From Viridibacterium sp035456105 (GTDB lineage: Bacteria > Pseudomonadota > Gammaproteobacteria > Burkholderiales > Rhodocyclaceae), in contig DATIDV010000039.1 of the NCBI GenBank assembly GCA_035456105.1, positions 1 to 64,000 of the forward strand: 64,000 bases of DNA, given 5' to 3'. The notes beneath the pieces were generated by a model. That model was not told where the DNA came from and searched no databases. It worked only from the letters and a program-made list of their open reading frames with translations. Below, piece by piece: positions 47,107 to 56,277 of this stretch. The translations under genes were made by a program, and so were the position numbers. Position 1 is the stretch's first letter, and every line of letters starts with the position of its first letter.

Positions 47107-48273
47107 TCAGGCCGCGTACGAGCGCATGCGCAGCGACAGGTCGCGCAATTGCTGCACACCGCTTTCTTCCGCGCGATGGCACCAGTCCTGCAAATGCTTA
47201 AGCAGTTGCTCGCTGGACGCAGAGGAACGTGCCCACAGCGTCGACAGCTCTTCACGCATGGCGTGCAGCTTTTCGAGCTTCGGGCTGTGCGCCAGCGCTT
47301 CGGCCAGCTGAGCACGTGCATTGGCCGACAGGGACTGTGCATCGGCCAGCAATGCGCCACGCATCTTGCGCATGTCCACACCGTTGGTGGAACGCAAACG
47401 TGCGAGCTCTTCCGAATACACCTTCTGCAGCGACTTCACGTAACGCGTCATCACGTCATAGCGATGCGTAATGACGTTCTGCAACATGTCCAGATCAACG
47501 ACATTACGAGTCTCGCCGATTCGCGGCACAGGAATGGTTTTCTTGACCTTGGCCAGACCGAGCATTTCCAGAATGCGGATGTACATCCAGCCGATATCGA
47601 ACTCATACCACTTCGACGACAGCTTGGCCGAGGTGGCATAGGTGTGATGGTTGTTGTGCAGCTCTTCCCCGCCAATCCAGATACCCCAAGGGATCAGGTT
47701 GCGCGAGGCATCAGCACATTCGTAGTTGCGATAGCCCCAATAGTGACCGGCACCGTTGATCACACCCGCGGCCCAGAATGGAATCCACGCCATCTGAACT
47801 ACCCAGATGAGCACACCTGGCACAACGCCAAACACGGCCATATTGACGACCATCGTGATCGCCACGCCGAGCTTCTGATAGCGACTGAAGATATTGCGCT
47901 CCGCCCAATCATCCGGCGTGCCATGGCCATAACGCTCCATGGTTTCCTTGTTGCGCGTCTCCTTGACGTACAGCAGAACTCCGGCAAACAAAACACGCTT
48001 GATGCCAAGAATCTGCGGGCTGTGCGGGTCTTCCGCCGTTTCACACTTGGCGTGGTGCTTACGGTGAATGGCAGCCCATTGCTTGGTGACCATACCGGTG
48101 GTCAGCCACAGCCACGTGCGAAAAAAGAGGCTCGGCAGCGCATGCAGGTCCAACGCTCGGTGAGCCTGATGGCGATGCAGGAAAATCGTGACCGACGCGA
48201 TCGTGATATGCGTGAGAACCAGTACGCAAAGCACGTACTCCCACCAAGTCAAATCCACTAAACCAGAAAACAT
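47107..48273 (-). CDS. class II fatty acid (acyl-CoA) desaturase
   Basis: A 388-residue di-iron membrane desaturase that introduces a cis double bond into acyl chains. The three His boxes are HRHQAHR (near residue 33), HRKHH (near 71) and HNNHH (near 208). Hydrophobic helices lie around them. The last 130 residues form a soluble, Arg/Leu-rich helical region not needed for the catalytic fold. Such tails occur in betaproteobacterial homologues; their role is unknown. Confidence 0.85.
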   Translation of the reverse strand: MFSGLVDLTWWEYVLCVLVLTHITIASVTIFLHRHQAHRALDLHALPSLFFRTWLWLTTGMVTKQWAAIHRKHHAKCETAEDPHSPQILGIKRVLFAGVLLYVKETRNKETMERYGHGTPDDWAERNIFSRYQKLGVAITMVVNMAVFGVVPGVLIWVVQMAWIPFWAAGVINGAGHYWGYRNYECADASRNLIPWGIWIGGEELHNNHHTYATSAKLSSKWYEFDIGWMYIRILEMLGLAKVKKTIPVPRIGETRNVVDLDMLQNVITHRYDVMTRYVKSLQKVYSEELARLRSTNGVDMRKMRGALLADAQSLSANARAQLAEALAHSPKLEKLHAMREELSTLWARSSASSEQLLKHLQDWCHRAEESGVQQLRDLSLRMRSYAA

Positions 48274-48440
48274 TAAAATCCTTAGCAGTACGGCTCTCTT
48301 GCCAGCTCGCTGGCTGGAATTCCAAAAAGGTTTAGAGCCTGAACCTGAATTTGGACGCGCGATTGTACGTGATGTCTACGTCGCACCCCGGTTTCGCTGA
48401 AGCGGTTTGTCACAAATTGACGATTAATCGTTTGCATGGC

Positions 48441-48470
48441 TTGACAAGCTGCGATAGAGGCGGCTAATGT
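48441..48470 (+). promoter_or_regulatory. candidate promoter of the leuA transcript
   Basis: TTGACA at 48441-48446 and TAATGT at 48465-48470 with an 18-base spacer. The -35 box is perfect and the -10 weak, about 335 bases before leuA. The long leader is what an attenuator needs. Confidence 0.5.
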
Positions 48471-48476
48471 CAGAGC

Positions 48477-48578
48477 ATGATTTCGTTGCAGCACATTGTG
48501 CTCTACACCCTCGCCGTACTCTCCTCGCTGACTGTCGCACTGCTGGCACGTCGGCTGCTGCGCCCCGCGCGCAGATAA
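48477..48578 (+). CDS. short Leu-rich peptide (33 aa) in the leuA leader
   Basis: ATG 48477 opens a 33-codon frame just after the candidate promoter, encoding a hydrophobic peptide with nine Leu residues and a basic tail (ARRLLRPARR). The ribosome binding site is weak. It may be a first leader peptide of leuA, a small membrane protein, or a chance frame. No Leu run longer than two is present. Confidence 0.35.
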   Translation: MISLQHIVLYTLAVLSSLTVALLARRLLRPARR

Positions 48579-48668
48579 AAAACTCCCCTCGCTTTGGCTT
48601 CGACCGCACCATCTAACGATGGTTCGATTCGTTGCGTCGCATCTACGCCTCCAAATTCCGGATTTCAA

Positions 48669-48758
48669 ATGAATTTTCTATTGCTCCTGCTACGACTGCC
48701 CACCGGACGACCGGCCTTGAACTGGCTGCCGCTCGTCCTTGCTCAGGCCATCCGCTGA
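48669..48758 (+). CDS. probable leu leader peptide (five consecutive Leu codons)
   Basis: A 29-codon frame, MNFLLLLLRLP onward, lies 45 bases upstream of leuA. Its codons 4-8 are CTA TTG CTC CTG CTA, followed by CGA CTG. Ten of 29 residues are Leu, and CTA is a codon expected to be rare in such a genome. This is the hallmark of a leucine-sensing leader peptide, whose translation stalls when charged Leu-tRNA is short. Its own ribosome binding site is weak. It overlaps a strong hairpin at 48705-48738. Confidence 0.65.
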   Translation: MNFLLLLLRLPTGRPALNWLPLVLAQAIR

Positions 48759-48799
48759 ATCAGCAATCGAATCAGACACCCGACCGCAATTGGAGCAAT
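48680..48799 (+). promoter_or_regulatory. proposed leuA attenuator: Leu codons pair with the leuA RBS
   Basis: ATTGCTCC (48680-48687), within the leader's Leu codon run, is the exact reverse complement of GGAGCAAT (48792-48799), the leuA ribosome binding site. Between them GGACGA-C-CGGC (48705-48715) and GCCG-C-TCGTCC (48728-48738) can form a 10-pair stem with one mismatch. A ribosome stalled on the Leu codons would mask ATTGCTCC and free the leuA site; fast passage would allow pairing and repression. No T-tract terminator is visible, so control would act on translation. The mechanism is inference. Confidence 0.5.
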
Positions 48800-48802
48800 G
48801 AA

Positions 48803-50497
48803 ATGTTGAAGCAACCCAACACCAAGTATCAGGCTTTCCCCCCGATCCAGCTCGCCGACAGAACCTGGCCGAGCAAGACAATCACGCGCCCGCCGATCTG
48901 GATGAGCACCGATCTGCGTGATGGCAATCAGGCCTTGTTCGAGCCGATGTCTGCCGCACGCAAGCTGTCAATGTTCGAGATGCTCTGTGAGATCGGCTTC
49001 AAAGAAATCGAAGTGGCGTTTCCTTCCGCTTCGCAAACCGACTTCGATTTCGTGCGCAAGCTCGTTGAAGAGAACCGCATTCCGAGCGATGTAACGGTGG
49101 AAGTGCTGACGCAGGCGCGCGACCACCTCATCCGCCGCAGCTTCGAAAGTCTCAAGGGCGCGAAACGCGCCATCATGCATGTTTACAATGCGACGGCCCC
49201 CAATTTCCGCCGCATCGTCTTCAACGTCGATCGCGCCGGCTGTATCAAGATCGCCACCGAAGCGGCCAAGCTCGTGCGTGAATGCGCGGAAGCGCAACCA
49301 GAGACTGAATGGGTCTTTCAGTACAGCCCGGAAACCTTCTCTTCTACCGAGCTCGATTTCGCATTGGAAATCAGTGAGCGTGTTTTCGAAATCTGGCAGC
49401 CGACCAAGGAACGCCCCGCCATCCTCAACCTGCCTGCAACGGTCGAGGCGGCAACGCCGAACGTTTATGCTGATCAGGTTGAATGGATGTGCCGCAATCT
49501 GTCGAACCGCGAAGCGATCATCGTCAGCGTACATCCGCACAACGACCGCGGCACAGCTGTTGCTGCCGCCGAGCTTGCCGTCATGGCCGGCGCGGATCGC
49601 GTCGAGGGCTGTCTGTTCGGCAATGGCGAGCGCACCGGCAATGTCGACCTTGTGACGCTCGCGTTGAACCTCTACTCGCAAGGCACCGATCCGCAACTCG
49701 ACTTCTCGCGCATCAATCACATTGCGCGCACGGCTGAGGAATGCACGCAGTTGCCGATTCACCCGCGTCATCCCTACGTTGGAGATCTCGTCTTCACGGC
49801 CTTCTCCGGTTCGCATCAGGATGCGATCAAGAAGGGCTTCGCCGCACAGGATCCGAATGCACTCTGGGAAGTGCCTTACCTGCCCGTCGACCCGGCTGAT
49901 CTTGGCCGAACTTATGACTCCATCATTCGCGTCAACAGCCAGTCCGGCAAAGGTGGTATCGCCTACCTGATGGAGTCCGCTTACGGACTCGTGATGCCGC
50001 GCCGCATGCAGGTGGAGTTTTCTGCCGAGGTGCAGCAGGTCATGGACGACACCGGCCAGGAGCAAAGCGCACAGGACATCTGGGCGATTTTCGAACGCGC
50101 CTATCTCGAAGCAGATCTGCCCGTGACCTTGCTTGCCCACCGCCTTGAAGAGTCGCGCGATCACCATGCCGTTGAGCTTGATGTGATGGTCGACGGCAAG
50201 CCGCGTCGCCTGCGTGGCGAGGGCAATGGCCCGCTCGATGCAGCCCTGCGCGCGCTCGGTCTGCCCTTGTCGATCCACAGCTTCGAAGAGCGCTCGCTGG
50301 GCATCGGCGGTGACGCACGTGCCGTGGCTTTCCTCGAAATTGCCAGCCCGGAGATGGCTGGCACACTGTTCGGAGCCGGCTGCTCCTCGAGCATTGTCGA
50401 GGCTTCGCTGCGAGCCCTGATCTCCGCAGCCAATCGCCTCGTTGCTCGTGACACGAAGCTCAGGGAAGCGCTCGACACCTCTCTCAGCGCAGCCTGA
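48803..50497 (+). CDS. leuA: 2-isopropylmalate synthase LeuA (long form)
   Basis: Condenses 3-methyl-2-oxobutanoate with acetyl-CoA in the first committed step of leucine synthesis. The 564-residue product has the type-2 LeuA layout. It combines a DRE-TIM barrel with STDLRDGNQAL and metal-binding HPHNDRG, a linker, and a C-terminal regulatory domain that binds leucine (about 430-550, GEGNGPLDAALRAL). ATG 48803 lies seven bases after GGAG. It stands alone rather than with leuBCD. Confidence 0.92.
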   Translation: MLKQPNTKYQAFPPIQLADRTWPSKTITRPPIWMSTDLRDGNQALFEPMSAARKLSMFEMLCEIGFKEIEVAFPSASQTDFDFVRKLVEENRIPSDVTVEVLTQARDHLIRRSFESLKGAKRAIMHVYNATAPNFRRIVFNVDRAGCIKIATEAAKLVRECAEAQPETEWVFQYSPETFSSTELDFALEISERVFEIWQPTKERPAILNLPATVEAATPNVYADQVEWMCRNLSNREAIIVSVHPHNDRGTAVAAAELAVMAGADRVEGCLFGNGERTGNVDLVTLALNLYSQGTDPQLDFSRINHIARTAEECTQLPIHPRHPYVGDLVFTAFSGSHQDAIKKGFAAQDPNALWEVPYLPVDPADLGRTYDSIIRVNSQSGKGGIAYLMESAYGLVMPRRMQVEFSAEVQQVMDDTGQEQSAQDIWAIFERAYLEADLPVTLLAHRLEESRDHHAVELDVMVDGKPRRLRGEGNGPLDAALRALGLPLSIHSFEERSLGIGGDARAVAFLEIASPEMAGTLFGAGCSSSIVEASLRALISAANRLVARDTKLREALDTSLSAA

Positions 50498-50507
50498 AGA
50501 TTTTGAT

Positions 50508-50559
50508 GGGCGGCAAAGGACAGAGTTGCCGCCCGTTATCCGGCGCTCTCGCGAGCGCC
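50508..50559 (+). terminator. double hairpin after leuA
   Basis: GGGCGGCAA/TTGCCGCCC (50508-50534, 9-base loop) is followed by GGCGCTC/GAGCGCC (50542-50559). Both stems are perfect, but neither has a T-tract. They probably end the leuA message. Confidence 0.55.
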
Positions 50560-50601
50560 GCTTCGTCTAGACTGCAGACTGATTCATTCAGTCTGTGACC
50601 C

Positions 50602-52512
50602 ATGAGCGACTCCGGCGCCCCATCTGCAAAGATTTCCCCCAACCTGTCGCGGCAGGCACTCGATGAATGCCGCAAGGCCCTACTCGATACGCTAGGGGGT
50701 GTGCTGCGTGACTTCAAGTACATCGACATTGGTGTCGTCGATGCCACGCTCAGCGCTGCGCGCGAACAGTTCGACCAGCTGGTGGGTTTGCGTGATCGCA
50801 AAACGTTTGAAAGCCAGCGCAGCCTCACCGCGTCGCGTATCAGCCTCGTTCATGAGGACGATCTCGAATTCTCGATCCGCCTCTCTGACCTCGCCCAGCA
50901 ACTGCGCGAGAGTTGCGAACTGCAACTGGCGCAACTGCATCTGCGCTTCATGACTCTGCTCGATCAGCAGGAGGCCGCCCCGGAACAACTTCCCGTGGGC
51001 CCCGAGACTGTCGGCAGCGCATTGCGCGCGCTGGCTTCCAAAGCCGGTTTGAATGGTGATGAGCGCATTCGCATGTTGCAAGACATGCGCAGCCAACTCG
51101 TCTTCCGCCTGCGCACGCTTTATCAGAGCTTGAACACGCGACTCGACGAGCTCGGTATTGAACAGAAATCGCTATTGCGCGCAGCATCCGAGCGCCCGCC
51201 AGCCCGTCCTGCGGTCAGCATCGACAGCACGCCCGCAGCTGCTACGCCGCAAGCCTCAGCGCTCGATCCGATGCTGGCGGGCGCCCTGCGCGACCGCATG
51301 ATTGCCTGGCTTGATGAACAACTCGCCAGCGGTGGCAATACGCCGCAGGTAGCGCGCCAGTTGGGTCGTACAGAGCTGGCCGGGCTGCTGCCGAGCGAGT
51401 CGCGACACGCGGTTGATTACATCGAACGCGTGCTCGATCGTCTCGCCGCACACCCGGACATTCCTCTCGCCGCGAAGCAGCCCCTTGAAGGTCTGCGCGT
51501 ACCCTTGCTCAAGCTCGCCCTGCGCGACCCCGAACTCTCCACACAGGTAGACCACCCCGCACGCAAACTGCTGATTGCACTCGCGCGCGAGGCCAGCGAG
51601 CTACCGCAGGACGCATCGCCCGGAACGACCCAGCTCAATCTGATCGAAGCCAGTGTGTCCCGCCTGGCGCGTGAGTACAACGAAGATGCTGCGGTGTTTG
51701 CGGAGGTGCTGGGCGTGCTCGAAAACGCGCGCCACGAACGCCTCGGCGCGCTTGCGCGGCGCGTCGAATCTTATGCGGAAGGCATTCGCATCGAAGAGCG
51801 TAGCGAACTCTCGCGGCGCCACGCTTCCAAAGCCATTCGTGCCTTGTGTACACAGGAGCCGCCGCGCACGGTAAAGCTCTTCCTCGAACATTACTGGAGT
51901 GTGCTGCTGCGCCGTACGCTGACCACCTATGGCGAGCGCAGCGAAGAGTGGACGCAAGCGCTCAAGATCGCCGACGGTCTGATCTGGAGCATGCAGCCGA
52001 AGATTGACCAAGCCGAACGTGATCGGCTTGCCGCCATGCTGCCGCGCCTCGTACAGCACTTGCAGAATGCTCTGGATGCCATCCGTGTCAAAGCTGAAAC
52101 ACGTGACAAGCTGCTCGAACGCTTCGCTACGCTGCACGCGGAAGCCTTGAATGGCCGCGACCCGCGCCTTATCGAACCAAGCGTCTCAGCACCGGCGGAA
52201 GAAGTGTCGCGCCTTGACAAGGTCTCTGGCATCGAGAGTCTGCAAATACTGCGACGCCCCGGCTACCTGCCGCGCGAACCGGAAATCCCGTCAGCATTGG
52301 CAAAACTTGAAATCGGGCAGAGCCTACGCTTCATGCTACCGGACGGCAGCCAAGGGAACGGTGTGATCGCGGCTATCAGCCCGGCACGCCAGGTATTCGT
52401 GCTGCAAATGCGGCCGGAAAACAAGCCGATCGCTGTGGCATGGTCAGAGCTTGCGCATCAGCAGGGCGCAGGCACACTGGGCTTTTCACAGGCGCCAGCC
52501 CTCTTCGACTAG
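50602..52512 (+). CDS. DUF1631 family protein
   Basis: A 636-residue cytoplasmic, mainly helical protein. The N-terminal pattern (ALDECRKALLDTLGGVLRD) and the C-terminal beta domain (LEIGQSLRFMLPDG, then AISPARQVFVLQMR) fit DUF1631, found almost only in beta- and gammaproteobacteria. The C-terminal part resembles a degenerate PilZ-like barrel. A link to cyclic di-GMP would be speculation. No catalytic motif is visible. Older databases call such proteins thymidine phosphorylase without support. Confidence 0.55.
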   Translation: MSDSGAPSAKISPNLSRQALDECRKALLDTLGGVLRDFKYIDIGVVDATLSAAREQFDQLVGLRDRKTFESQRSLTASRISLVHEDDLEFSIRLSDLAQQLRESCELQLAQLHLRFMTLLDQQEAAPEQLPVGPETVGSALRALASKAGLNGDERIRMLQDMRSQLVFRLRTLYQSLNTRLDELGIEQKSLLRAASERPPARPAVSIDSTPAAATPQASALDPMLAGALRDRMIAWLDEQLASGGNTPQVARQLGRTELAGLLPSESRHAVDYIERVLDRLAAHPDIPLAAKQPLEGLRVPLLKLALRDPELSTQVDHPARKLLIALAREASELPQDASPGTTQLNLIEASVSRLAREYNEDAAVFAEVLGVLENARHERLGALARRVESYAEGIRIEERSELSRRHASKAIRALCTQEPPRTVKLFLEHYWSVLLRRTLTTYGERSEEWTQALKIADGLIWSMQPKIDQAERDRLAAMLPRLVQHLQNALDAIRVKAETRDKLLERFATLHAEALNGRDPRLIEPSVSAPAEEVSRLDKVSGIESLQILRRPGYLPREPEIPSALAKLEIGQSLRFMLPDGSQGNGVIAAISPARQVFVLQMRPENKPIAVAWSELAHQQGAGTLGFSQAPALFD

Positions 52513-52531
52513 CCGGCACCCGCGCTGCGTT

Positions 52532-53794
52532 TCAACTGATTTGGGGTGAAGCAGGCAGCTTCGCCGCAGCCTTCTGGGGCTGTGGCATTTCGATGCCTTC
52601 CGCATTGAAGCGCGCCAGCGCCGCGCGCTGGATGTTCGAGCGCACCCCCAGGGTGCCTTGCAGCGGATCTTCAATCCACACCCCCAACTCCAGCTTGATG
52701 CTGTTGTCGGCAAACTCGGCCAGACAAGCGCGTGGCGCGGGTTCCGCGAGTACGCGCGGCTCTGCTCTGGCAACTTCTTCAAGAATCTGCAGCGCCTTCT
52801 CCGTGTCCTCACCGTATGCCACTGGCACTGTGATGGCGACGCGCATGCGCGGCCGAGTGAAAGTCTCGTTTTGCACGACCGCACCCACGAGCAACTCATT
52901 CGGAACAATGAAGTGCGTACCACCGCCCCCCCGCAGCACCGTATAGCGCGTGGTGATTTGCAACACCTCTCCACGCGTGTCGGCGCCGACCTGTATCAGG
53001 TTGCCGATACGGATAGAGCGATCGAGCAGAATGATGAAACCTGACACGTAGTTGCTGGCGATTTTCTGCATGCCGAGGCCCAGCCCGACACCCAGCGCAC
53101 CACTGAAAACTGACAGCGTGGTGATGTCGAGACCGACCAGCGACATGCCGAGCAACACGGCAATGAACAGCAGAACCGCCTTGATGATGCGCGAGAACAC
53201 CACGCGCAAGCTGCTGTCGAGGCCTTGTGCGGCCTGCAGGCGACTCTCGACGACGCCCCCCAGCCACAGCGCCACGATTGCTGTGACGACAACGGTGGTC
53301 AGCCCCTGCAAGATCTGCCAGATCGAGATGTGACCCTTACCGATGTGCAGCGAATAGTTGTCGAGCCAGTCGATGATGTCCGGCAATACCCCGACGATGT
53401 CGAGTGCCACGGTGCACCAAACCAGCGTTGCCACCGAACGCTCGAAGCTGGCCAGCCAACCGGACGATGCAAAAACATTGCGCATCGCGAACACCACTGC
53501 GCGCACACCGGCCATAGCCAGCATGAGCTGCATGGCAATGCCGATCAGATGCGGTTTCCAGCCAAGGTGCAGAGCAATGAAACGCGTGACAAGCAACAGC
53601 AAGGCGGCCGTCAAAGGAAAGGCCAGACGCCTGGCGCCCCGCTCCTGCAGGACGGCGCGCTGGTGTCGCTGCCGCACGAAACGCGCAAGTACTGCCGAAA
53701 CAACGAGTACTACGGCAATGACAATGAGCTGGCGCAGCACGGCTGCATTGCGCAAATTCGCGACGAGGTCCGAAAACAGGCTTGCGATATCCAT
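52532..53794 (-). CDS. MscS-family mechanosensitive channel
   Basis: A 420-residue membrane protein with five or six N-terminal helices. The MscS core is recognisable: the pore helix LSVFSGALGVGLGLGMQKIA with small residues facing the pore, followed by NYVSGFIILLDRSIRIGNLIQV and a beta domain (THFIVPNELLV). It should release solutes on hypo-osmotic shock. The extra N-terminal helices make it longer than Escherichia coli MscS. Confidence 0.88.
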   Translation of the reverse strand: MDIASLFSDLVANLRNAAVLRQLIVIAVVLVVSAVLARFVRQRHQRAVLQERGARRLAFPLTAALLLLVTRFIALHLGWKPHLIGIAMQLMLAMAGVRAVVFAMRNVFASSGWLASFERSVATLVWCTVALDIVGVLPDIIDWLDNYSLHIGKGHISIWQILQGLTTVVVTAIVALWLGGVVESRLQAAQGLDSSLRVVFSRIIKAVLLFIAVLLGMSLVGLDITTLSVFSGALGVGLGLGMQKIASNYVSGFIILLDRSIRIGNLIQVGADTRGEVLQITTRYTVLRGGGGTHFIVPNELLVGAVVQNETFTRPRMRVAITVPVAYGEDTEKALQILEEVARAEPRVLAEPAPRACLAEFADNSIKLELGVWIEDPLQGTLGVRSNIQRAALARFNAEGIEMPQPQKAAAKLPASPQIS

Positions 53795-53814
53795 GCTGTG
53801 CGTCCGCCGTGCGC

Positions 53815-55080
53815 TCAGCTTTTGCGCGTCATTACGGTCGCGAAGAATCCGTCCGTGCCATGTTCAAGCGGCGTGAGCCGCAGACGCGAACCGGTATCCA
53901 GTTCGATTTTCTGCGCGGCCAGCAATTCATTCACCGGCTGTTCGACGAACTCTGGATGTGCCGCGAGGAAGGCGTCGACGATGGCATCGTTCTCTTCCTC
54001 AAGCAGCGAGCAGGTTGCATAGACAAGACGCCCACCCACCTTCACGAGCTTTGCTGCTGCAGCGAGAATCGCCGCCTGTTTGACGACGAGCTCCGACACG
54101 CCGACCTGCGTCTGACGCCACTTGAGATCGGGGTTGCGGCGCAAGGTGCCGATACCGCTGCAAGGTGCATCGACCAAGACGCGATCCATCTTGCCGGCCA
54201 GCTTCTTGAGACGCTTGTCGCTCTCGTGCGCAATCGCCGTCGGATGCACGTTGGACAGACCGGAGCGCGCCATGCGCGGCTTGAAGCGCGCCAAGCGCTT
54301 CTCCGACACGTCGAACGCATACAGGCGTCCCGTCGAACGCATCAAGGCGCCGAGCAACAGCGTCTTGCCGCCTGCACCAGCACAGAAGTCCGCGACCATT
54401 TCACTGCGTTTGGCGCCGACGAGAATCGCCAGCAGCTGGCTGCCCTCGTCCTGCACTTCGATGCTGCCATCGAGGAACAACGGGTGTTTCTGCAGCGCCA
54501 CCTTATCGTCCATGCGGATCGCATACGGCGAATACTTACCGACCGTGCTGCCGAAACCATCGGCGGTGAGACGCGCCATGGCCGCATCGCGCTCGATCTT
54601 GAGCGGATTCACACGCATATCGAGCGGCGCAGGCGTATTCAGCGAATCCGCCACGGCAATCAAACGCTCTTCGCCGTATTGCGCCAACAGGCGCTCGGTC
54701 AGCCAGTCAGGCAGATCACAGCGCTCACCCAGCGTCGGCGCTTCGACTTCGGCGGTTTTCAGTTCGGCCAGCCAGTTGCGCTCGGCCAATGACAGCAGCG
54801 GTTCAAGCTGGCGGATGGACAGACCGTCGTAACGCGTCAGCCAGGCGATGAGCAGCTTGCGCGCACCCACCGAGTCACCGGCGACACGGCGTAGCTGGCG
54901 CATGTGGCGCACGACGCCATAAACCGACTCGGCGACAAAAGCGCGGTCAGCCATGCCCATGGAACGCTGTCCACGGAAAAAACCGGACAGAACACCGTCG
55001 GCGGGATATTTGAAGTCGAGGACTTCGTCGAGCGCCTGACCAGCAGCGTCAAGTTGCTCGGCGGTAATTCGGAGTGCCAT
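53815..55080 (-). CDS. RsmB/NOP2-type RNA (cytosine-C5) methyltransferase
   Basis: A 421-residue S-adenosylmethionine-dependent enzyme that methylates cytosine in rRNA. It has the SAM site DFCAGAGGKTLLLGA, the DAPCSGIGTLRRNPDLKW motif with the release Cys, and the catalytic Cys in YATCSLLEEEN. A helical N-terminal region resembles the NusB-like domain. The substrate is probably 16S rRNA (RsmB-like), but sequence alone does not exclude another target. Confidence 0.85.
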   Translation of the reverse strand: MALRITAEQLDAAGQALDEVLDFKYPADGVLSGFFRGQRSMGMADRAFVAESVYGVVRHMRQLRRVAGDSVGARKLLIAWLTRYDGLSIRQLEPLLSLAERNWLAELKTAEVEAPTLGERCDLPDWLTERLLAQYGEERLIAVADSLNTPAPLDMRVNPLKIERDAAMARLTADGFGSTVGKYSPYAIRMDDKVALQKHPLFLDGSIEVQDEGSQLLAILVGAKRSEMVADFCAGAGGKTLLLGALMRSTGRLYAFDVSEKRLARFKPRMARSGLSNVHPTAIAHESDKRLKKLAGKMDRVLVDAPCSGIGTLRRNPDLKWRQTQVGVSELVVKQAAILAAAAKLVKVGGRLVYATCSLLEEENDAIVDAFLAAHPEFVEQPVNELLAAQKIELDTGSRLRLTPLEHGTDGFFATVMTRKS

Positions 55081-55196
55081 GGATTCGGGGTGCAGAACAT
55101 GCGACAGAGGAATGAGGCCGGATTATACGGCACGCGCCCTGATGCCCCGTGATGGCAGCTGAAATCGGGCCCGCGCGGACCCGATCCCATCGCACT

Positions 55197-56264
55197 TCAG
55201 TCGCTGTCCGACGAACCTGGGCGAGAACCAACGACCTGGCCATTTAATTCGACCTTTTCCGCCCTAAGGTCATATTTTCCGTTGCTATCCTCGACGCGAA
55301 TACGCACTGGCGCATTGCTCCAGTCCGGTGCCAGCCAGATGTCGATCTTCAACGCCCCATTACGTGCTTCGGCGTGAAACTGGCGCGCCATGATCGTACC
55401 CAGCGGCAACTGCAAGGCCTGCGCCGGGCGTTGTTCAATGCTCACACGGCTGACCGAACCACGGAAGGTCACCACAAAGACGTCGAAGTTCGGCGCACCT
55501 ACAGGCTGCAGCGACATGAAGTGCGTCAGCGCCAGCATATCCAGGGCATAGCCTCCCGTATCGACTTCGCGGGGATTGCCCTTGCGCACCTGCTTCACCG
55601 CGTTGCCGGCAGGATCGAACTGCGTCTCGTACTGCGATGAATTGAAGGTCTCGAGGAAGCTGTCCGACACCGGGCGACCGGCGACGATGCGCCCGCTGGA
55701 TTCCTGCTTGATGAGTTCGCCCTTGATGGGCACAAAGCCGCGCAGAGATGCGGAAAACTGCGCGTCATCGCGTGACCACTCCTGCACGCCCGTTATCATG
55801 ATGCCGTAGTAGCTCGACACATAGCTCACGCGCCCCTGCTTCGCCCACCCACTTATGTCCGCCAGTGGCGCCGAAGGTGCTTTAGCCTCCGCCACGGCTT
55901 GGGATTGCGCTTCCGGCAGAGGCGCTAAAGCCGCCACTTCCACCGCGGGCGCAGACTGCTCTGTCGGCTCTGAGGGCGGGCCAGCGTCCGCCAGTGACGC
56001 ACTATTGTCGGTTGGCACGTTGCCAAGTGCTGCGGTCGGCGCCTTTGCAATCGGTGGCGCGGGCTTCCTCGGCTTGGCCGGTTTGGGGGCTGGCTTGGGT
56101 GCAGGCATCTGCGGTGCGGCGACTGGCGGCGCCATCAGCACCGCAGTGAGCGGTTTGCCGCCAAGGTCTTCGTTTTCCGGCAGTTGCCAGCCGGGCGCCA
56201 CCAGCGCTACGACGTGCGCCAGCACCGAGATTCCGGCGGCAAGAGAGATGGCCTTTATGTGCAT
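55197..56264 (-). CDS. DUF3108 protein, membrane-anchored
   Basis: A 355-residue protein starting at ATG 56264 (MHIKAISLAAG), 13 bases after purN. An N-terminal hydrophobic segment (about 5-25) anchors or exports it. A long Pro/Ala/Lys-rich linker (about 45-135) follows, then a periplasmic DUF3108 domain (RVSYVSSYYGIMITGVQEWS to VRIRVEDSNGKYD). The TonB-like layout suggests spanning of the periplasm. Function is unknown. It is cotranscribed with purN. Confidence 0.7.
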   Translation of the reverse strand: MHIKAISLAAGISVLAHVVALVAPGWQLPENEDLGGKPLTAVLMAPPVAAPQMPAPKPAPKPAKPRKPAPPIAKAPTAALGNVPTDNSASLADAGPPSEPTEQSAPAVEVAALAPLPEAQSQAVAEAKAPSAPLADISGWAKQGRVSYVSSYYGIMITGVQEWSRDDAQFSASLRGFVPIKGELIKQESSGRIVAGRPVSDSFLETFNSSQYETQFDPAGNAVKQVRKGNPREVDTGGYALDMLALTHFMSLQPVGAPNFDVFVVTFRGSVSRVSIEQRPAQALQLPLGTIMARQFHAEARNGALKIDIWLAPDWSNAPVRIRVEDSNGKYDLRAEKVELNGQVVGSRPGSSDSD

Positions 56265-56277
56265 GCCGGGGTGCGCA

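Noticed and set aside
46961..47311. Plus-strand frame of 116 codons starting in the AT-rich gap upstream of fpr
   Set aside because: It passes through a 12-base terminator hairpin and continues antisense to the desaturase gene; no ribosome binding site.
48968..50278. Open minus-strand frame of 436 codons opposite leuA
   Set aside because: Antisense to a conserved enzyme and without family resemblance or ribosome binding site.
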